37,194 nucleotides of DNA from Actinomycetes bacterium (GCA_025351565.1 JANXVR010000255.1:1-37194), one strand, 5' to 3'; counted from the stretch's first letter, positions 17,537-26,750 are shown. Notes: generated by a model from the sequence alone, not told the origin. Program-made: numbers and translations.

Positions 17537-17566
17537 GTTATACCGCTTCATTGAACCGTTGTTCAA
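17537..17566 (-). promoter_or_regulatory. Promoter of the GcvT2-GcvT1(-ftcD-fchA-like) operon with an overlapping inverted-repeat operator
   Basis: Minus strand: TTGAAC (17566-17561), 18 nt, TATAAC (17542-17537). TTGAAC-AACG-GTTCAA perfect inverted repeat at 17551-17566 covers the -35. Confidence 0.6.
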
Positions 17567-17577
17567 GTCGGGACCCG

Positions 17578-18198
17578 TTACGGGCGCGCGATCTTGAGCA
17601 GGTCGCGGACGGTGGGCGCCTCATGGTCCGGCACCTTGGCGGCCAGGGTGATGAAGAGCTGCGCCGTCACCAGCGCGTCATCCATCGCTTCGTGCGCGTT
17701 CGCCACCGGGATGTGGAACCGCTCCGCGGTGCTGGTGAGGCCGTACCCGAGCTGGGAGCGCGACGCTGCCGGGAGCCCGTCCACGACGATCGCCATGGTT
17801 CGAACGTCGATGGTTCGCCGTCGCCAGGCACGTTGCGCACCGCCGAAGATCGCCCGCAGGAAATGCATCTCGACCTCGGCGTACCAGACAAGGAGGTACC
17901 GTCCGTTCAGGGCGGCGTGAAGCACATCCCGTACGTCGGCCATGTCCGGCGAATCGGCCAGGTCCTGCGGCCTGAGCTCATGGATGGTCTGGGACCGCGG
18001 CGACGGAGGGATCTGGGGCCGCACGAACTGGTGCACGGACTCACCCACGATGACCCTGCCGGCGAGCACCGGAACGACCCCGAAGGAGATGACGGCGTCC
18101 CTCGAGAAGTCCAGCCCGGTGGTCTCGAAGTCCAGCGAGGCGAACTCGGCCTCGCGCCACGGGATACGGGCGCGCGCGGGCATGTCGGGCAACGGCAT
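17578..18198 (-). CDS. DNA polymerase III epsilon-like 3'-5' exonuclease (DEDDh)
   Basis: FASLDFETTGLDFSRDAVISFG ... AHEAMDDALVTAQLFITL. Confidence 0.85.
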   Translation of the reverse strand: MPLPDMPARARIPWREAEFASLDFETTGLDFSRDAVISFGVVPVLAGRVIVGESVHQFVRPQIPPSPRSQTIHELRPQDLADSPDMADVRDVLHAALNGRYLLVWYAEVEMHFLRAIFGGAQRAWRRRTIDVRTMAIVVDGLPAASRSQLGYGLTSTAERFHIPVANAHEAMDDALVTAQLFITLAAKVPDHEAPTVRDLLKIARP

Positions 18199-18206
18199 GA
18201 CCTACG

Positions 18207-18797
18207 TTATCCCGCCGGCGCGGCGCCGGTCCGGATGACCTCATCCTCGGTGACGACGAACTGCACAGGCAGGTCGAAATGCCCGGCGGGTAGGGCTTCG
18301 TCCAAGACCTGTAGCGACATGGCTACCCCCACACGCACGGCGTTCGTCTTCGGGAAGAAGCGGTCGTAGAAGCCGCCGCCGTAGCCGATCCGTCGCCCTC
18401 CTCGATCGAAGGCCACCGCCGGGGTGAGCACGATGTCCACCTCCCCCGGCGGCACGAGCCCTCCGCCGGCAGGTTCAAGGGCTCCGAACGGGGCTTCGGT
18501 CATCGGGTCGCCGGACGCCCAGCTGCGCACCTGGAGATCACCGTCCGCGATGCGGGGCAGCGCCACCTCCTTGCCCGCGGCCATCAGCGTTTCGATGATC
18601 GGCAAGGTCGGCACCTCCGAACCGAATGACCAGAACGCCATGACGACCCGTGCGGAGGCGACCTCGGGCAGCTCCAGGCACCGCGCAGCGATCGCGGCGG
18701 CCTTCGCCGCCCGTTCCTCCGGTGATGTTGCGTCGCGCAGGTCCAGCACGCGGCGCCGCACCGATCGCTTCGCCTTCTTGAGTTCGGCGCTGCTCAC
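18207..18797 (-). CDS. 5-formyltetrahydrofolate cyclo-ligase
   Basis: LKKAKRSVRRRVLDLRD ... VVMAFWSFGSEVPTLPII ... VDIVLTPAVAFDRGGRRIGYGGGFYDRFF. GTGA overlap with the ROK gene. Confidence 0.93.
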   Translation of the reverse strand: MSSAELKKAKRSVRRRVLDLRDATSPEERAAKAAAIAARCLELPEVASARVVMAFWSFGSEVPTLPIIETLMAAGKEVALPRIADGDLQVRSWASGDPMTEAPFGALEPAGGGLVPPGEVDIVLTPAVAFDRGGRRIGYGGGFYDRFFPKTNAVRVGVAMSLQVLDEALPAGHFDLPVQFVVTEDEVIRTGAAPAG

Positions 18798-19744
18798 GTG
18801 AGTTCGTCCAGAGCCAGCATCGCGGCACCGATGGCGCCGGTTTCGGTTCCAAGGGTTGCCGCCACGATCGGCACAGCAGGGCGGTGCGCCGCGGCCTCCA
18901 CCGCTCCGACGAACGCGGCCCGGGCCGGCTCCAGAAGGAACTCCCCCGCCGCCGCCACGCCGCCGCCGACCGCCACCACCTCGGGATCGAGCACGTTGAC
19001 CAGGCCGGCGATCCCCTCCCCGAGTCGCCTGCCCACCTGCGCCAGGATCCCCCGCGCAACGGGGTCGCCCGCGCGCGCACACTCGGTCACGAGCGGCCCC
19101 GTCACGCGCGCGGGATCGCCCTCACACCGCCGGGCGATCATGGACTGAGGGTGCTGCCGCGCGGCCTCGCGCCCGGCCCGCGTGACCGCGTGCCCGCTGG
19201 CCACCTGCTCCCAGCACCCGTGGTTCCCGCATCCGCAGAGCGGACCGCCGGGCTCTACCACGATGTGCCCGATCTCCGCCGCGAACCCGTGCGCGCCGCG
19301 GAACAGCTTCCCGTCCGCCACGATGCCGCCCCCGATGCCCGTCCCGACCCCCACGAACAGCAGATGCGAACGGCCTCGGCCGGCACCCAGTCGGAACTCG
19401 GCCCAGGCAGCCACGTTGTTGTCGTTGTCCGCGATGGTCGGGAGCCCGACGGCCTCCCACATGTGTTCAACGAGGGAGACGTTCCGCCATGCCAGGTTCG
19501 GTGCGAACGTCAGCCGTCCGGTTCCCGCCTCGACCAGTCCCGCCGCGCCGATCCCGATCGCGCGAACGCCGGGGGTGAGCACAGCCCGGGCGGCGCGAAC
19601 CGTGGTCTCCAGGGTCGCCTGCATGTCATCGGCCGGGGTGGGCAGCGTCTCGCGCGCCAGCACGGCTCCGGAAGCCGAGATACGGACGGCCGCTGTCTTC
19701 GTCCCGCCGACATCGATCCCGATCGTCTGGAGACCCTCGCTCAC
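18794..19744 (-). CDS. ROK-family glucokinase
   Basis: IGIDVGGTKTAAVRI, GIGAAGLVEAGTGRLTFAPNLAWRNV, HIVVEPGGPLCGCGNHGCWEQVASG. Confidence 0.92.
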   Translation of the reverse strand: MSEGLQTIGIDVGGTKTAAVRISASGAVLARETLPTPADDMQATLETTVRAARAVLTPGVRAIGIGAAGLVEAGTGRLTFAPNLAWRNVSLVEHMWEAVGLPTIADNDNNVAAWAEFRLGAGRGRSHLLFVGVGTGIGGGIVADGKLFRGAHGFAAEIGHIVVEPGGPLCGCGNHGCWEQVASGHAVTRAGREAARQHPQSMIARRCEGDPARVTGPLVTECARAGDPVARGILAQVGRRLGEGIAGLVNVLDPEVVAVGGGVAAAGEFLLEPARAAFVGAVEAAAHRPAVPIVAATLGTETGAIGAAMLALDELT

Positions 19745-20046
19745 CCGATGTCGATCTTCTCGAGAGGTCCGTCGCCCTCGTCTTTCGTGTCGGCGCCGAG
19801 AACCGCCAACGCCGCCTTAGCCGCCAGCAGGAACTCGCGCCCGGCGTTCAGGAGGTGCTGGGCCACCGCAGGGCTGAGCGGCTGAAGCAGCTGCACGGCC
19901 GCGCAGACCGGGCAGAGGGCCACCGGGCAAGCCGCCGACCTGTGTCGCTCCTCCGGAGCATCGCCCAGGGCCGGGTTCGCCCCGGTCGTGTCGGGCACCG
20001 CCGCGACATTCGCGGATCCGGCCTTCTTCTTCGCCGATTCAGCCAT
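19741..20046 (-). CDS. Small hypothetical protein with CPVALCPVC motif
   Basis: MAESAKKKAGSANVAAVPD...; overlaps the end of the arsA-like gene and abuts the ROK start (coupled). Confidence 0.7.
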   Translation of the reverse strand: MAESAKKKAGSANVAAVPDTTGANPALGDAPEERHRSAACPVALCPVCAAVQLLQPLSPAVAQHLLNAGREFLLAAKAALAVLGADTKDEGDGPLEKIDIG

Positions 20047-21274
20047 CGCGTCTCCGCTCCTTCCGTTTCTTCCTCTGGGGCGCAGGATCATCCGTCTCGC
20101 CGGGGCGCGGCTCGCGGCCGAAAGCGATCTCGAGATGATCGCCTTCGAACGCGGCCCCGCGCACGGTCATCCGTTTCAGTGTTTGTGGCAGCACCAGGTT
20201 CCGCTTGTAGGACCCGACCCGGACGAAGAGTTCCTCGCCGCGCCGATGGATGTCCATGTCATCACGGCTCACGAACGGCAGCCGCATCGACAAGATGTAG
20301 CCCGTCCCCTTCTTCCGAACGCGGATCGGATCGTCCCGGTACAGGACCGAGGTCGCGTCCAGATCCCCATAGACTTCGTCACCCATCTCGTCCAGCAGGG
20401 TCACGCCGACCATCTCCCGGTCGAAGAGCCGGGCCTCCAGGATAGGCACCGGTTCGAAGGACTCGTGGATCGTGGCCAGATGCTCGGACTGGATGTCCTT
20501 CCACTTGCCGAAGTAGGGGTCGGTGACGTCGGGGGGGAGCACCCGGTTCACGATCACCGCGTCCACCCGATAGCCGAACAGCCCCAGGTAGGTGTAGGTG
20601 CGGCGGGCCTCGGAGATGACCATCTTCTCCGGGTTCACCACCAGCCGGACGCTCGAGACCTTCTCGTCCGTCAGGATCTGCTTCACCGCCTCCAGGTTGC
20701 GGTGGAGCCGCTCGATGGCGCCGAACACCTGGTCCCCAGCGATCGGGAGCGTGGTCATCTTCGACACGATCGGACGAACGGCCTTCACGACCCGCCGTTC
20801 CACCGGGAAGATCCGCTCGATGTACCAGTTCATGACCTCGGGAAGGCTGAGGAGGCGGAGCGTCTCGGCGGTCGGAGCACAGTCCACGACCAGCATGTCG
20901 TAGGCCCCGGACTCCACGTGGGTCTTCACGTCGATGAGCGCGAAGATCTCGTCCAGGCCCGGGATCACCGTGAGTTCCTCCGCCTGGATCGTCTCCGTCC
21001 CGGCCCAGTTCATGAGCTGGATGAAATAGTCCTGGATCTCGCGCCAGTTGCCCTCTAATCGGTCCTGGGCGTCGATCTGTTCCGCCCAGAGGTTCGGCTC
21101 GATCAGTGCCGGTTCGGATCCGATCTCGATCTCGAAGGAGTCCCCGAGCGAGTGGGCGGGGTCCGTGCTCATGACCAGGGTGCGTTTGCCTGCGCGGGCG
21201 GAGCGAACCGCCGTGGCCGCGGCGATCGTGGTCTTTCCCACGCCGCCTTTCCCCGTGAACAGCAGCACCCGCAT
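20039..21274 (-). CDS. ArsA/GET3-family anion-transporting-like ATPase
   Basis: MRVLLFTGKGGVGKTTIAAATAVRSARAGKRTLVMSTDPAHSLGDSF; VVDCAPTAETLRLLSLPE. Confidence 0.92.
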   Translation of the reverse strand: MRVLLFTGKGGVGKTTIAAATAVRSARAGKRTLVMSTDPAHSLGDSFEIEIGSEPALIEPNLWAEQIDAQDRLEGNWREIQDYFIQLMNWAGTETIQAEELTVIPGLDEIFALIDVKTHVESGAYDMLVVDCAPTAETLRLLSLPEVMNWYIERIFPVERRVVKAVRPIVSKMTTLPIAGDQVFGAIERLHRNLEAVKQILTDEKVSSVRLVVNPEKMVISEARRTYTYLGLFGYRVDAVIVNRVLPPDVTDPYFGKWKDIQSEHLATIHESFEPVPILEARLFDREMVGVTLLDEMGDEVYGDLDATSVLYRDDPIRVRKKGTGYILSMRLPFVSRDDMDIHRRGEELFVRVGSYKRNLVLPQTLKRMTVRGAAFEGDHLEIAFGREPRPGETDDPAPQRKKRKERRRDG

Positions 21275-21293
21275 GCGGGAAGCTTACGCGGCT

Positions 21294-21734
21294 CTAGCCC
21301 ATCTCCACGCGGCGCTTCAGCCGTTCCAGGGCGTTCTCGATAACGCGCTTCGCGCCTTCGGTTCGCAGGAATCCCGGGACCAGGACCCCCAGCTCGACCG
21401 CCAAGCGGTAGACGACCTTCGTACCGCCGTCGGGAAGGTCCGTGAGGAGATACTCGCCGCGGATGTCGCGGATGGTCCCGCGCGCTTCCTTCGTGGTCCA
21501 GGACAGCCCCGTGTCGCCCGCCGCGTAGATGTAGGAGAGCGTGTACGAGGCCTTGCCCATCACGGGGACATCCACCTCGAACGCCACCTCCGTGGCGCGG
21601 TCCCCCTCACCCCGCTGTCGAACCTCCACCTTCTGGACGTCGGCCCACTCCGGGTACGCCTCGTAGTTCTCGATGACCTCGATGACGTCTTCGAGCGGTG
21701 CATCGATCACGATCGAACCCTCGGCGTGTTCCAC
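21294..21734 (-). CDS. SRPBCC (polyketide cyclase/START-like) family protein
   Basis: GSIVIDAPLEDVIEVIENYEAYPEWADVQKVEV and C-terminal amphipathic helix. Confidence 0.85.
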   Translation of the reverse strand: MEHAEGSIVIDAPLEDVIEVIENYEAYPEWADVQKVEVRQRGEGDRATEVAFEVDVPVMGKASYTLSYIYAAGDTGLSWTTKEARGTIRDIRGEYLLTDLPDGGTKVVYRLAVELGVLVPGFLRTEGAKRVIENALERLKRRVEMG

Positions 21735-21744
21735 TCCGCGAATC

Positions 21745-22401
21745 CTAGCGTCTGGCGGACACGGTGGCGGTGATGGCGAGCAATGCGATCGAAACCAGGA
21801 GGAACCCGACCGTCACCCACATGAGCGTTCGAGAGGACACGAACGGCGCCGCGCCCGCGGCGATGCGGTACGCCTCAACCGCCGACCCAAGATACAGCGT
21901 GATGGTGGTCACCAGGTAGAGCGACGCCATGGCGACCTCGCCGGCCGAACCGTGCGTGGACAGCGCAACAACCACAAGGAGGATGAGGGAAAGCGAGAAC
22001 GCCATGCCGCGCGCCACCCCTTCGGCGCCGCGCCCGGCCTTTCGGTGGCCGATCCCAGGGTAGATGAGCGACCATTTCAGCGCTTCCATCGGTTCGACCC
22101 TCACCGGTACCTCATCGGCCTTCATGAGGGCGGCGAACGAGGTCCCGCAGCGCTCGCACCGGTTGAGCTCGATGTCGTTCTCCTGCTCGCACGCGGGGCA
22201 CGTCCAGGAAAGACGGGGTTTGGGCTCCTCGCTCACGTTGATCCCGATCTTGGCGGCGGGTTCCTCACGGGGCACCGGATCAGGCCGGAGCGAGGCGAAG
22301 CACTGCCCGCACCACTCGGCGTCGGCGGTGACGAGCGCACCGCACGACGGGCATCGAGCGTCGTCACTCAACCCATCGATCCACGGCGGGGAACCTTCCA
22401 T
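21745..22401 (-). CDS. Zinc-ribbon membrane protein
   Basis: CPSCGALVTADAEWCGQC and CPACEQENDIELNRCERCG ribbons followed by three or more TM helices; ATG at 22401. Confidence 0.8.
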   Translation of the reverse strand: MEGSPPWIDGLSDDARCPSCGALVTADAEWCGQCFASLRPDPVPREEPAAKIGINVSEEPKPRLSWTCPACEQENDIELNRCERCGTSFAALMKADEVPVRVEPMEALKWSLIYPGIGHRKAGRGAEGVARGMAFSLSLILLVVVALSTHGSAGEVAMASLYLVTTITLYLGSAVEAYRIAAGAAPFVSSRTLMWVTVGFLLVSIALLAITATVSARR

Positions 22402-22447
22402 CCGGTCAGGGTACCCCGCGGTAATCGCGTGGAGAACGACCTGCGCG

Positions 22448-23578
22448 TCAGCCGGCGGCGGCTTGGAGCCAACCCGTGAGTCGGGCGGCCAAACGCGGCC
22501 AGGAAAGCTCGCGTTCCACACGGGCGCGGCCGGCGCGGCCCATCTGCGCGGCCAAGCCGGGATCCGCGAGCAGATCACCGAGCGCTCGCACCACCGCGCC
22601 GATATCGGTTCCGTCAACCAGGAATCCCGTCTCGCCGTCGACGAGCGACTCGCGCGCGCCGCCTGAGTCGCCCACCACCACGGGTTTGCCGCACGCTGCC
22701 GCCTCGACGAACACCGCGCCCCACCCCTCGACCTCTAGACCGGCCAGCCGGGTCCTGCACGGCATCGCGAACACGTCTCCCATGGCGTAGTAGCGCGGCA
22801 GTTCCTCCTCCGCGACCTCTCCCGCGAAGAACACCGAGTCCGCGGGAGCCGCCGCCGCCAGACCGCGGAGCGCGTTCTCGTGCGGGCCGGCCCCGACGAT
22901 CAGCAGCGCGGCGCCCGGGATCCGCCGTTGCAGGTCGGCCATCGCTCTGATCAACACGTCCTGCCCCTTGCGCATCACCAGGCGGCTCACGCACACCACC
23001 AGGGGCCGATCGCCGATCCCGTGCCGGATCCGCAGATCCTGCGTCGGGAGATCGGGATGGAACCGGCTGACGTCAGCGCCGGGGTGCAGGATCGACACTG
23101 GCACGTGTCGCGGCACGGCCGTCCGTACCGTTCGGCCCACGAACTCCGAGCACGCGGTCACCCGGGAGGCTCGCGCCGTGGCCCTGCGCATCAGCGCGCG
23201 GGAGCCCGGGAGCGTCGAGAGCCAGTACTCGAAGCCATGCGCGATCACCAGGTAGGGGATCCCCGCCGCCGCGACCTGCGGCCCCAGGATCCCAAGAGGA
23301 CTCGCCGCGCCGAACACCAGGACCTCGGCCTTCGTCTCCTTCGCGACCTCCAGGATGCGGGCCAGGAACGACGGGGACGGCCAGATGAACCGTTGCGGCT
23401 CCCTGAAGATGCGATACGGCTGCGCGGCGTCGGATCCGACCGCCCCGTCCCAACTGGGTGCCAGCACGGACACGCGGTCCGGGGGAAGTTCGTCGACCAG
23501 GGACCCCAGCATCCGCTGGATCCCGCCCACTCGCGGCGGGAAATCATTCGTGACCAGGAGTGTGCTCGGAACGTCCAT
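22448..23578 (-). CDS. GT4-family glycosyltransferase (PimB-like)
   Basis: TLLVTNDFPPRVGGIQRMLGSLVDELP ... VCVSRLVMRKGQDVLIRAM ... EGWGAVFVEAAACGKPVVVGDSGGARESLVDGETGFLVDG. Confidence 0.9.
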   Translation of the reverse strand: MDVPSTLLVTNDFPPRVGGIQRMLGSLVDELPPDRVSVLAPSWDGAVGSDAAQPYRIFREPQRFIWPSPSFLARILEVAKETKAEVLVFGAASPLGILGPQVAAAGIPYLVIAHGFEYWLSTLPGSRALMRRATARASRVTACSEFVGRTVRTAVPRHVPVSILHPGADVSRFHPDLPTQDLRIRHGIGDRPLVVCVSRLVMRKGQDVLIRAMADLQRRIPGAALLIVGAGPHENALRGLAAAAPADSVFFAGEVAEEELPRYYAMGDVFAMPCRTRLAGLEVEGWGAVFVEAAACGKPVVVGDSGGARESLVDGETGFLVDGTDIGAVVRALGDLLADPGLAAQMGRAGRARVERELSWPRLAARLTGWLQAAAG

Positions 23579-23605
23579 CGTGCCGATGATACGGTCGGAG
23601 GACCC

Positions 23606-24487
23606 ATGGAGCCGATGTCGCAGGACCACCTTTCCGCGATCGACGAACAGCGGGCGTTCGCCGATCTTTCGTCGTGGCGGAAGGTGCGCGTCCAAGGCGC
23701 CGACGCCGCCCAGTGGCTGCACGACCTGGTCACGGCCGACATCCTCACCCTTCGGCCCGGCCACTCGCGGCGAACCCTCCTGCTGTCCCCCACCGGGCGG
23801 ATCCGCGCGGACTTCACGGTTGCTCGGGACGAGACGTCCTTGCTCCTGTTGCAGGCACCGGATCAGCCGGATCACGTCGGGCTCCTCCTGGGGCCCTACA
23901 TCCTGTCCTCGGATGTCTTCCTCGAGGACGCGACGACCTCCCACTTCCTGTTCGCCGTGCTGGATGATGCCGCCGGCCGTGTGGGTCTGGCGGGCCTCGA
24001 ACCCTCCGTGCTGGGCCCCGGTCTGGACGTGATCACGCCGAACGGGAGGCCGGCCCGGCGCGTCGAGGACATGATGATGAAGAAGCAGCTCACCGAGGTG
24101 GGTGAGGCGGCGCTGGAAACGCGGCGGATCCGGCTGGGGATCGCCAGGATGGGCGTGGATTACCCCGCAGGGGCTCTCCCCGCAGAGGCCGGACTCGAAG
24201 GCGCCGTGGACTGGCAGAAGGGGTGCTTCCTGGGCCAGGAATCCGTGGCGAAGATCAAGAACCTGGGCCATCCCGGGACCGTCCTTCGACATCTGCGCTC
24301 AGGCGGCACGGTAGCCTCCGGCTCGCCGGTCGAAGACGGCGAGGGAACGCGGGGCGTGGTCACCAGTGCGGCTACCGGTCGCGGTGGCGGCACCCTCCTC
24401 ATCGTGCGGGTTCCCTGGACGGCCCGCAGCGCAACGCTTACCACCGCCGACCACGCCGCGCTCGGCGACGTCAATGGCACGGCGTGA
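23606..24487 (+). CDS. YgfZ/GcvT-fold folate-binding protein
   Basis: KVRVQGADAAQWLHDLVTADI ... LLSPTGRIRADF ... VDWQKGCFLGQESVAKIKNLGHP (KGC[FY]xGQE motif). Confidence 0.9.
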   Translation: MEPMSQDHLSAIDEQRAFADLSSWRKVRVQGADAAQWLHDLVTADILTLRPGHSRRTLLLSPTGRIRADFTVARDETSLLLLQAPDQPDHVGLLLGPYILSSDVFLEDATTSHFLFAVLDDAAGRVGLAGLEPSVLGPGLDVITPNGRPARRVEDMMMKKQLTEVGEAALETRRIRLGIARMGVDYPAGALPAEAGLEGAVDWQKGCFLGQESVAKIKNLGHPGTVLRHLRSGGTVASGSPVEDGEGTRGVVTSAATGRGGGTLLIVRVPWTARSATLTTADHAALGDVNGTA

Positions 24488-24575
24488 CTGACGTATCCCG
24501 CACCTGTACTAGCCCGTTCGTGTCATTTCTTGTCAGCCGCCTGGGAGTTTCGAGAATGCATGCCTTCGCCCCCTT

Positions 24576-24588
24576 CCGCTCGGAGCGG
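24576..24588. promoter_or_regulatory. Perfect inverted repeat CCGCTC-G-GAGCGG upstream of whiB
   Basis: Direct reading; lies in the ~160-nt region between the YgfZ-like gene and whiB. Confidence 0.4.
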
Positions 24589-24647
24589 TCCCTCTGTTAT
24601 GAATCGGTTCCGGTCGCGGTGACCGGAGTGCGCGGGGGGAGTGACTG

Positions 24648-24926
24648 GTGAGAATCGAGCGGTTTCCGGATGTCGACCTGAACGCCCTGCCCCCCGATCC
24701 CACGCCACCCGACTTCTGGCAGGACCGTGCCGCCTGTTTCGGCGTCGATCCGGACGTCTTCTTCCCGATCTCTGAAGAGGAGGCCGGGCCGGCGCTCATG
24801 TTCTGCGGCGTGTGCCAGATCCGCGAGGAATGTCTGGCCTGGGCGCTGAAGAACGGCGAGCGCTACGGGGTCTGGGGCGGCCTGACCGAGCAACGGCGGC
24901 GGCGCGTCGCCCGCCGGGTCGCCTAG
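24648..24926 (+). CDS. WhiB-family Fe-S transcriptional regulator
   Basis: DRAACFGVDPDVFFP ... CGVCQIREECLAWAL ... GVWGGLTEQRRR; four conserved Cys. Confidence 0.96.
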   Translation: MRIERFPDVDLNALPPDPTPPDFWQDRAACFGVDPDVFFPISEEEAGPALMFCGVCQIREECLAWALKNGERYGVWGGLTEQRRRRVARRVA

Positions 24927-24982
24927 CCCACCGGACGTCTCCTCGCTCCTTGCCATGTCAGACCCTCGTTCCACCATGGGGC

Positions 24983-26707
24983 ATGGCTTCCCTCGCCCAC
25001 GGGTCCTACGGCTCGATGTCGCTGTTTGACGTTCCGACGCAGATCACGCTGGAACAGGGCATCCCGCTGGACCAGGTCACCTTCTGCGTGGTCGACCTGG
25101 AGACCACGGGCGGTTCGCCGGTTGATTCCCGTATCACCGAGGTCGGCGCGGTCACCTACCGGGCAGGCGAACGGCTCGCCACCTTCCAGGCGTTGGTGAA
25201 CCCCGGCGTGGCCATCTCCCCGTTCATCACCCAGCTCACCGGGATCAGCGACCACCTCGTGGCGCGGGAACCTCCTATCGAACAGGTGCTGCCCTCGTTC
25301 CTGGAGTTCTCGAAAGGGGCGGTCTTCGTGGCGCACAACGCCAGCTTCGACTTCCGATTCATGAACGCGAACCTTGCCCGGCTCGACTACGACCCCATCC
25401 CCGGGCCGCCGGTCTGCACGGCGAAGCTCGCGCGGCGCATCGTGTGGCCCGACGTCCCGAATGTGAAGCTGCACACCCTGGCGGGCTATTTTCGGACCCG
25501 GGTCCAGCCCACCCATCGTGCGCTCGCAGACGCCGAAGCCTGCGCCGAGGTACTGCACGGGTTGCTGGACCTGGGCGGGCGCCTCGGCATCGCGACCCTC
25601 GGCGATCTGCGGGAGGCCTCCCGCGCGCGTGGCCGTCCGCACTACGCGAAGATCCGGATGGCCGACCACCTTCCTCAGGCGCCGGGGGTGTACCTGTTCA
25701 AGGGCAGCGGCGGGCAGGTCCTCTACGTCGGGAAGGCCACCGACCTGCGCGGACGGGTGAAGAGCTACTTCTACGGTGACGCGCGCAAGAAGATCGAGGA
25801 CCTGCTTGCCGAGGTCGCCAGCGTGGACGCGATCCAGACCGACGGAGGCGAACTTGAAGCCCTGGTCCTGGAAGCGCGGCTCATCGGGCGGCACGAACCG
25901 AAGTACAACCGTCGGGGGAAGTCGTTCCGGCGGTACGCCTACCTGAAGCTCGACACCGCCGAGGCGTTCCCCCGGCTGAAGACCGTCCGCCGGGTCGGCG
26001 CCGATGACGGCCCCTACCTCGGACCCTTTTCGAGCGGCCGCCGGGCCGCGCTCGTGAAGGAGGCGCTGGAAGAGGTCTTCCCGGTTCGTCGATGCAAGAC
26101 GGCGATGGGGGCCAAGACCAGGTTCGCGGCCTGCGCGCTGGCCGATCTCGGTCGGTGCCTCGCGCCCTGCATCGGGCTCACAGACCCTGAGCGCTACGGA
26201 GAGCTCGTCGGGAAGCTCGTCTCCTCCCTGACTGCGCCCGGCGAGCTCCTCGGAGCGCTCGAGGATCGGATGCGGCACCTCGCCGAACAGGAGCGGTTCG
26301 AGGAGGCGGGGTTGGTTCGCGACCGGCTGCGGACCCTGGCGGACGCGCTGCGCAAGAGCCGGATGGACGCCTGGCTCGTCGGGGCGGGTGACCTGGATCT
26401 GCTGACCGCCGACGGGCGGAGGCTCCGGTTCCGGTCCGGAAGCCTCGCGTGTGGACAGGATCCGGGCCCGCCGTCGTATGCGATCACGCTCCCCTGCCCC
26501 CGCGAACGCGCCGACGAACTCGCCGCGGTTAGGACATGGCTCGCCGGCAACGGATCCAGGACCCGGATCGAGCACTGCGACCACCCGTTGTCCGAGCCCG
26601 TTGACGGTGGCCGCCAGATCTCCGCACTGCTCGGGCTGGTGCGGGAAGCACAACTCCCACCGGTCTCCCGCCCCACGACGCATGCGTTGAAACGCCCCGG
26701 GACGTAA
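24983..26707 (+). CDS. DEDDh exonuclease-UvrC/Cho-like GIY-YIG endonuclease fusion
   Basis: VVDLETTGGSPVDSRITEVGAV ... VAHNASFDFRFMNA, then APGVYLFKGSGGQVLYVGKATDLRGRVKSYF and UVR-like LEDRMRHLAEQERFEEAGLVRDRL. Confidence 0.92.
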   Translation: MASLAHGSYGSMSLFDVPTQITLEQGIPLDQVTFCVVDLETTGGSPVDSRITEVGAVTYRAGERLATFQALVNPGVAISPFITQLTGISDHLVAREPPIEQVLPSFLEFSKGAVFVAHNASFDFRFMNANLARLDYDPIPGPPVCTAKLARRIVWPDVPNVKLHTLAGYFRTRVQPTHRALADAEACAEVLHGLLDLGGRLGIATLGDLREASRARGRPHYAKIRMADHLPQAPGVYLFKGSGGQVLYVGKATDLRGRVKSYFYGDARKKIEDLLAEVASVDAIQTDGGELEALVLEARLIGRHEPKYNRRGKSFRRYAYLKLDTAEAFPRLKTVRRVGADDGPYLGPFSSGRRAALVKEALEEVFPVRRCKTAMGAKTRFAACALADLGRCLAPCIGLTDPERYGELVGKLVSSLTAPGELLGALEDRMRHLAEQERFEEAGLVRDRLRTLADALRKSRMDAWLVGAGDLDLLTADGRRLRFRSGSLACGQDPGPPSYAITLPCPRERADELAAVRTWLAGNGSRTRIEHCDHPLSEPVDGGRQISALLGLVREAQLPPVSRPTTHALKRPGT

Positions 26708-26750
26708 GCGCGCGCCCGGTCCATGACGGCCCCACAGCTACACTGGCCCG

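Noticed and set aside
16093-18369. 758-aa plus-strand ORF
   Set aside because: Antisense to GcvT2, exonuclease and cyclo-ligase genes, all with clear motifs; high-GC artefact.
24923-26683. 586-aa minus-strand ORF
   Set aside because: Antisense of the exonuclease-UvrC fusion; no recognisable domain.
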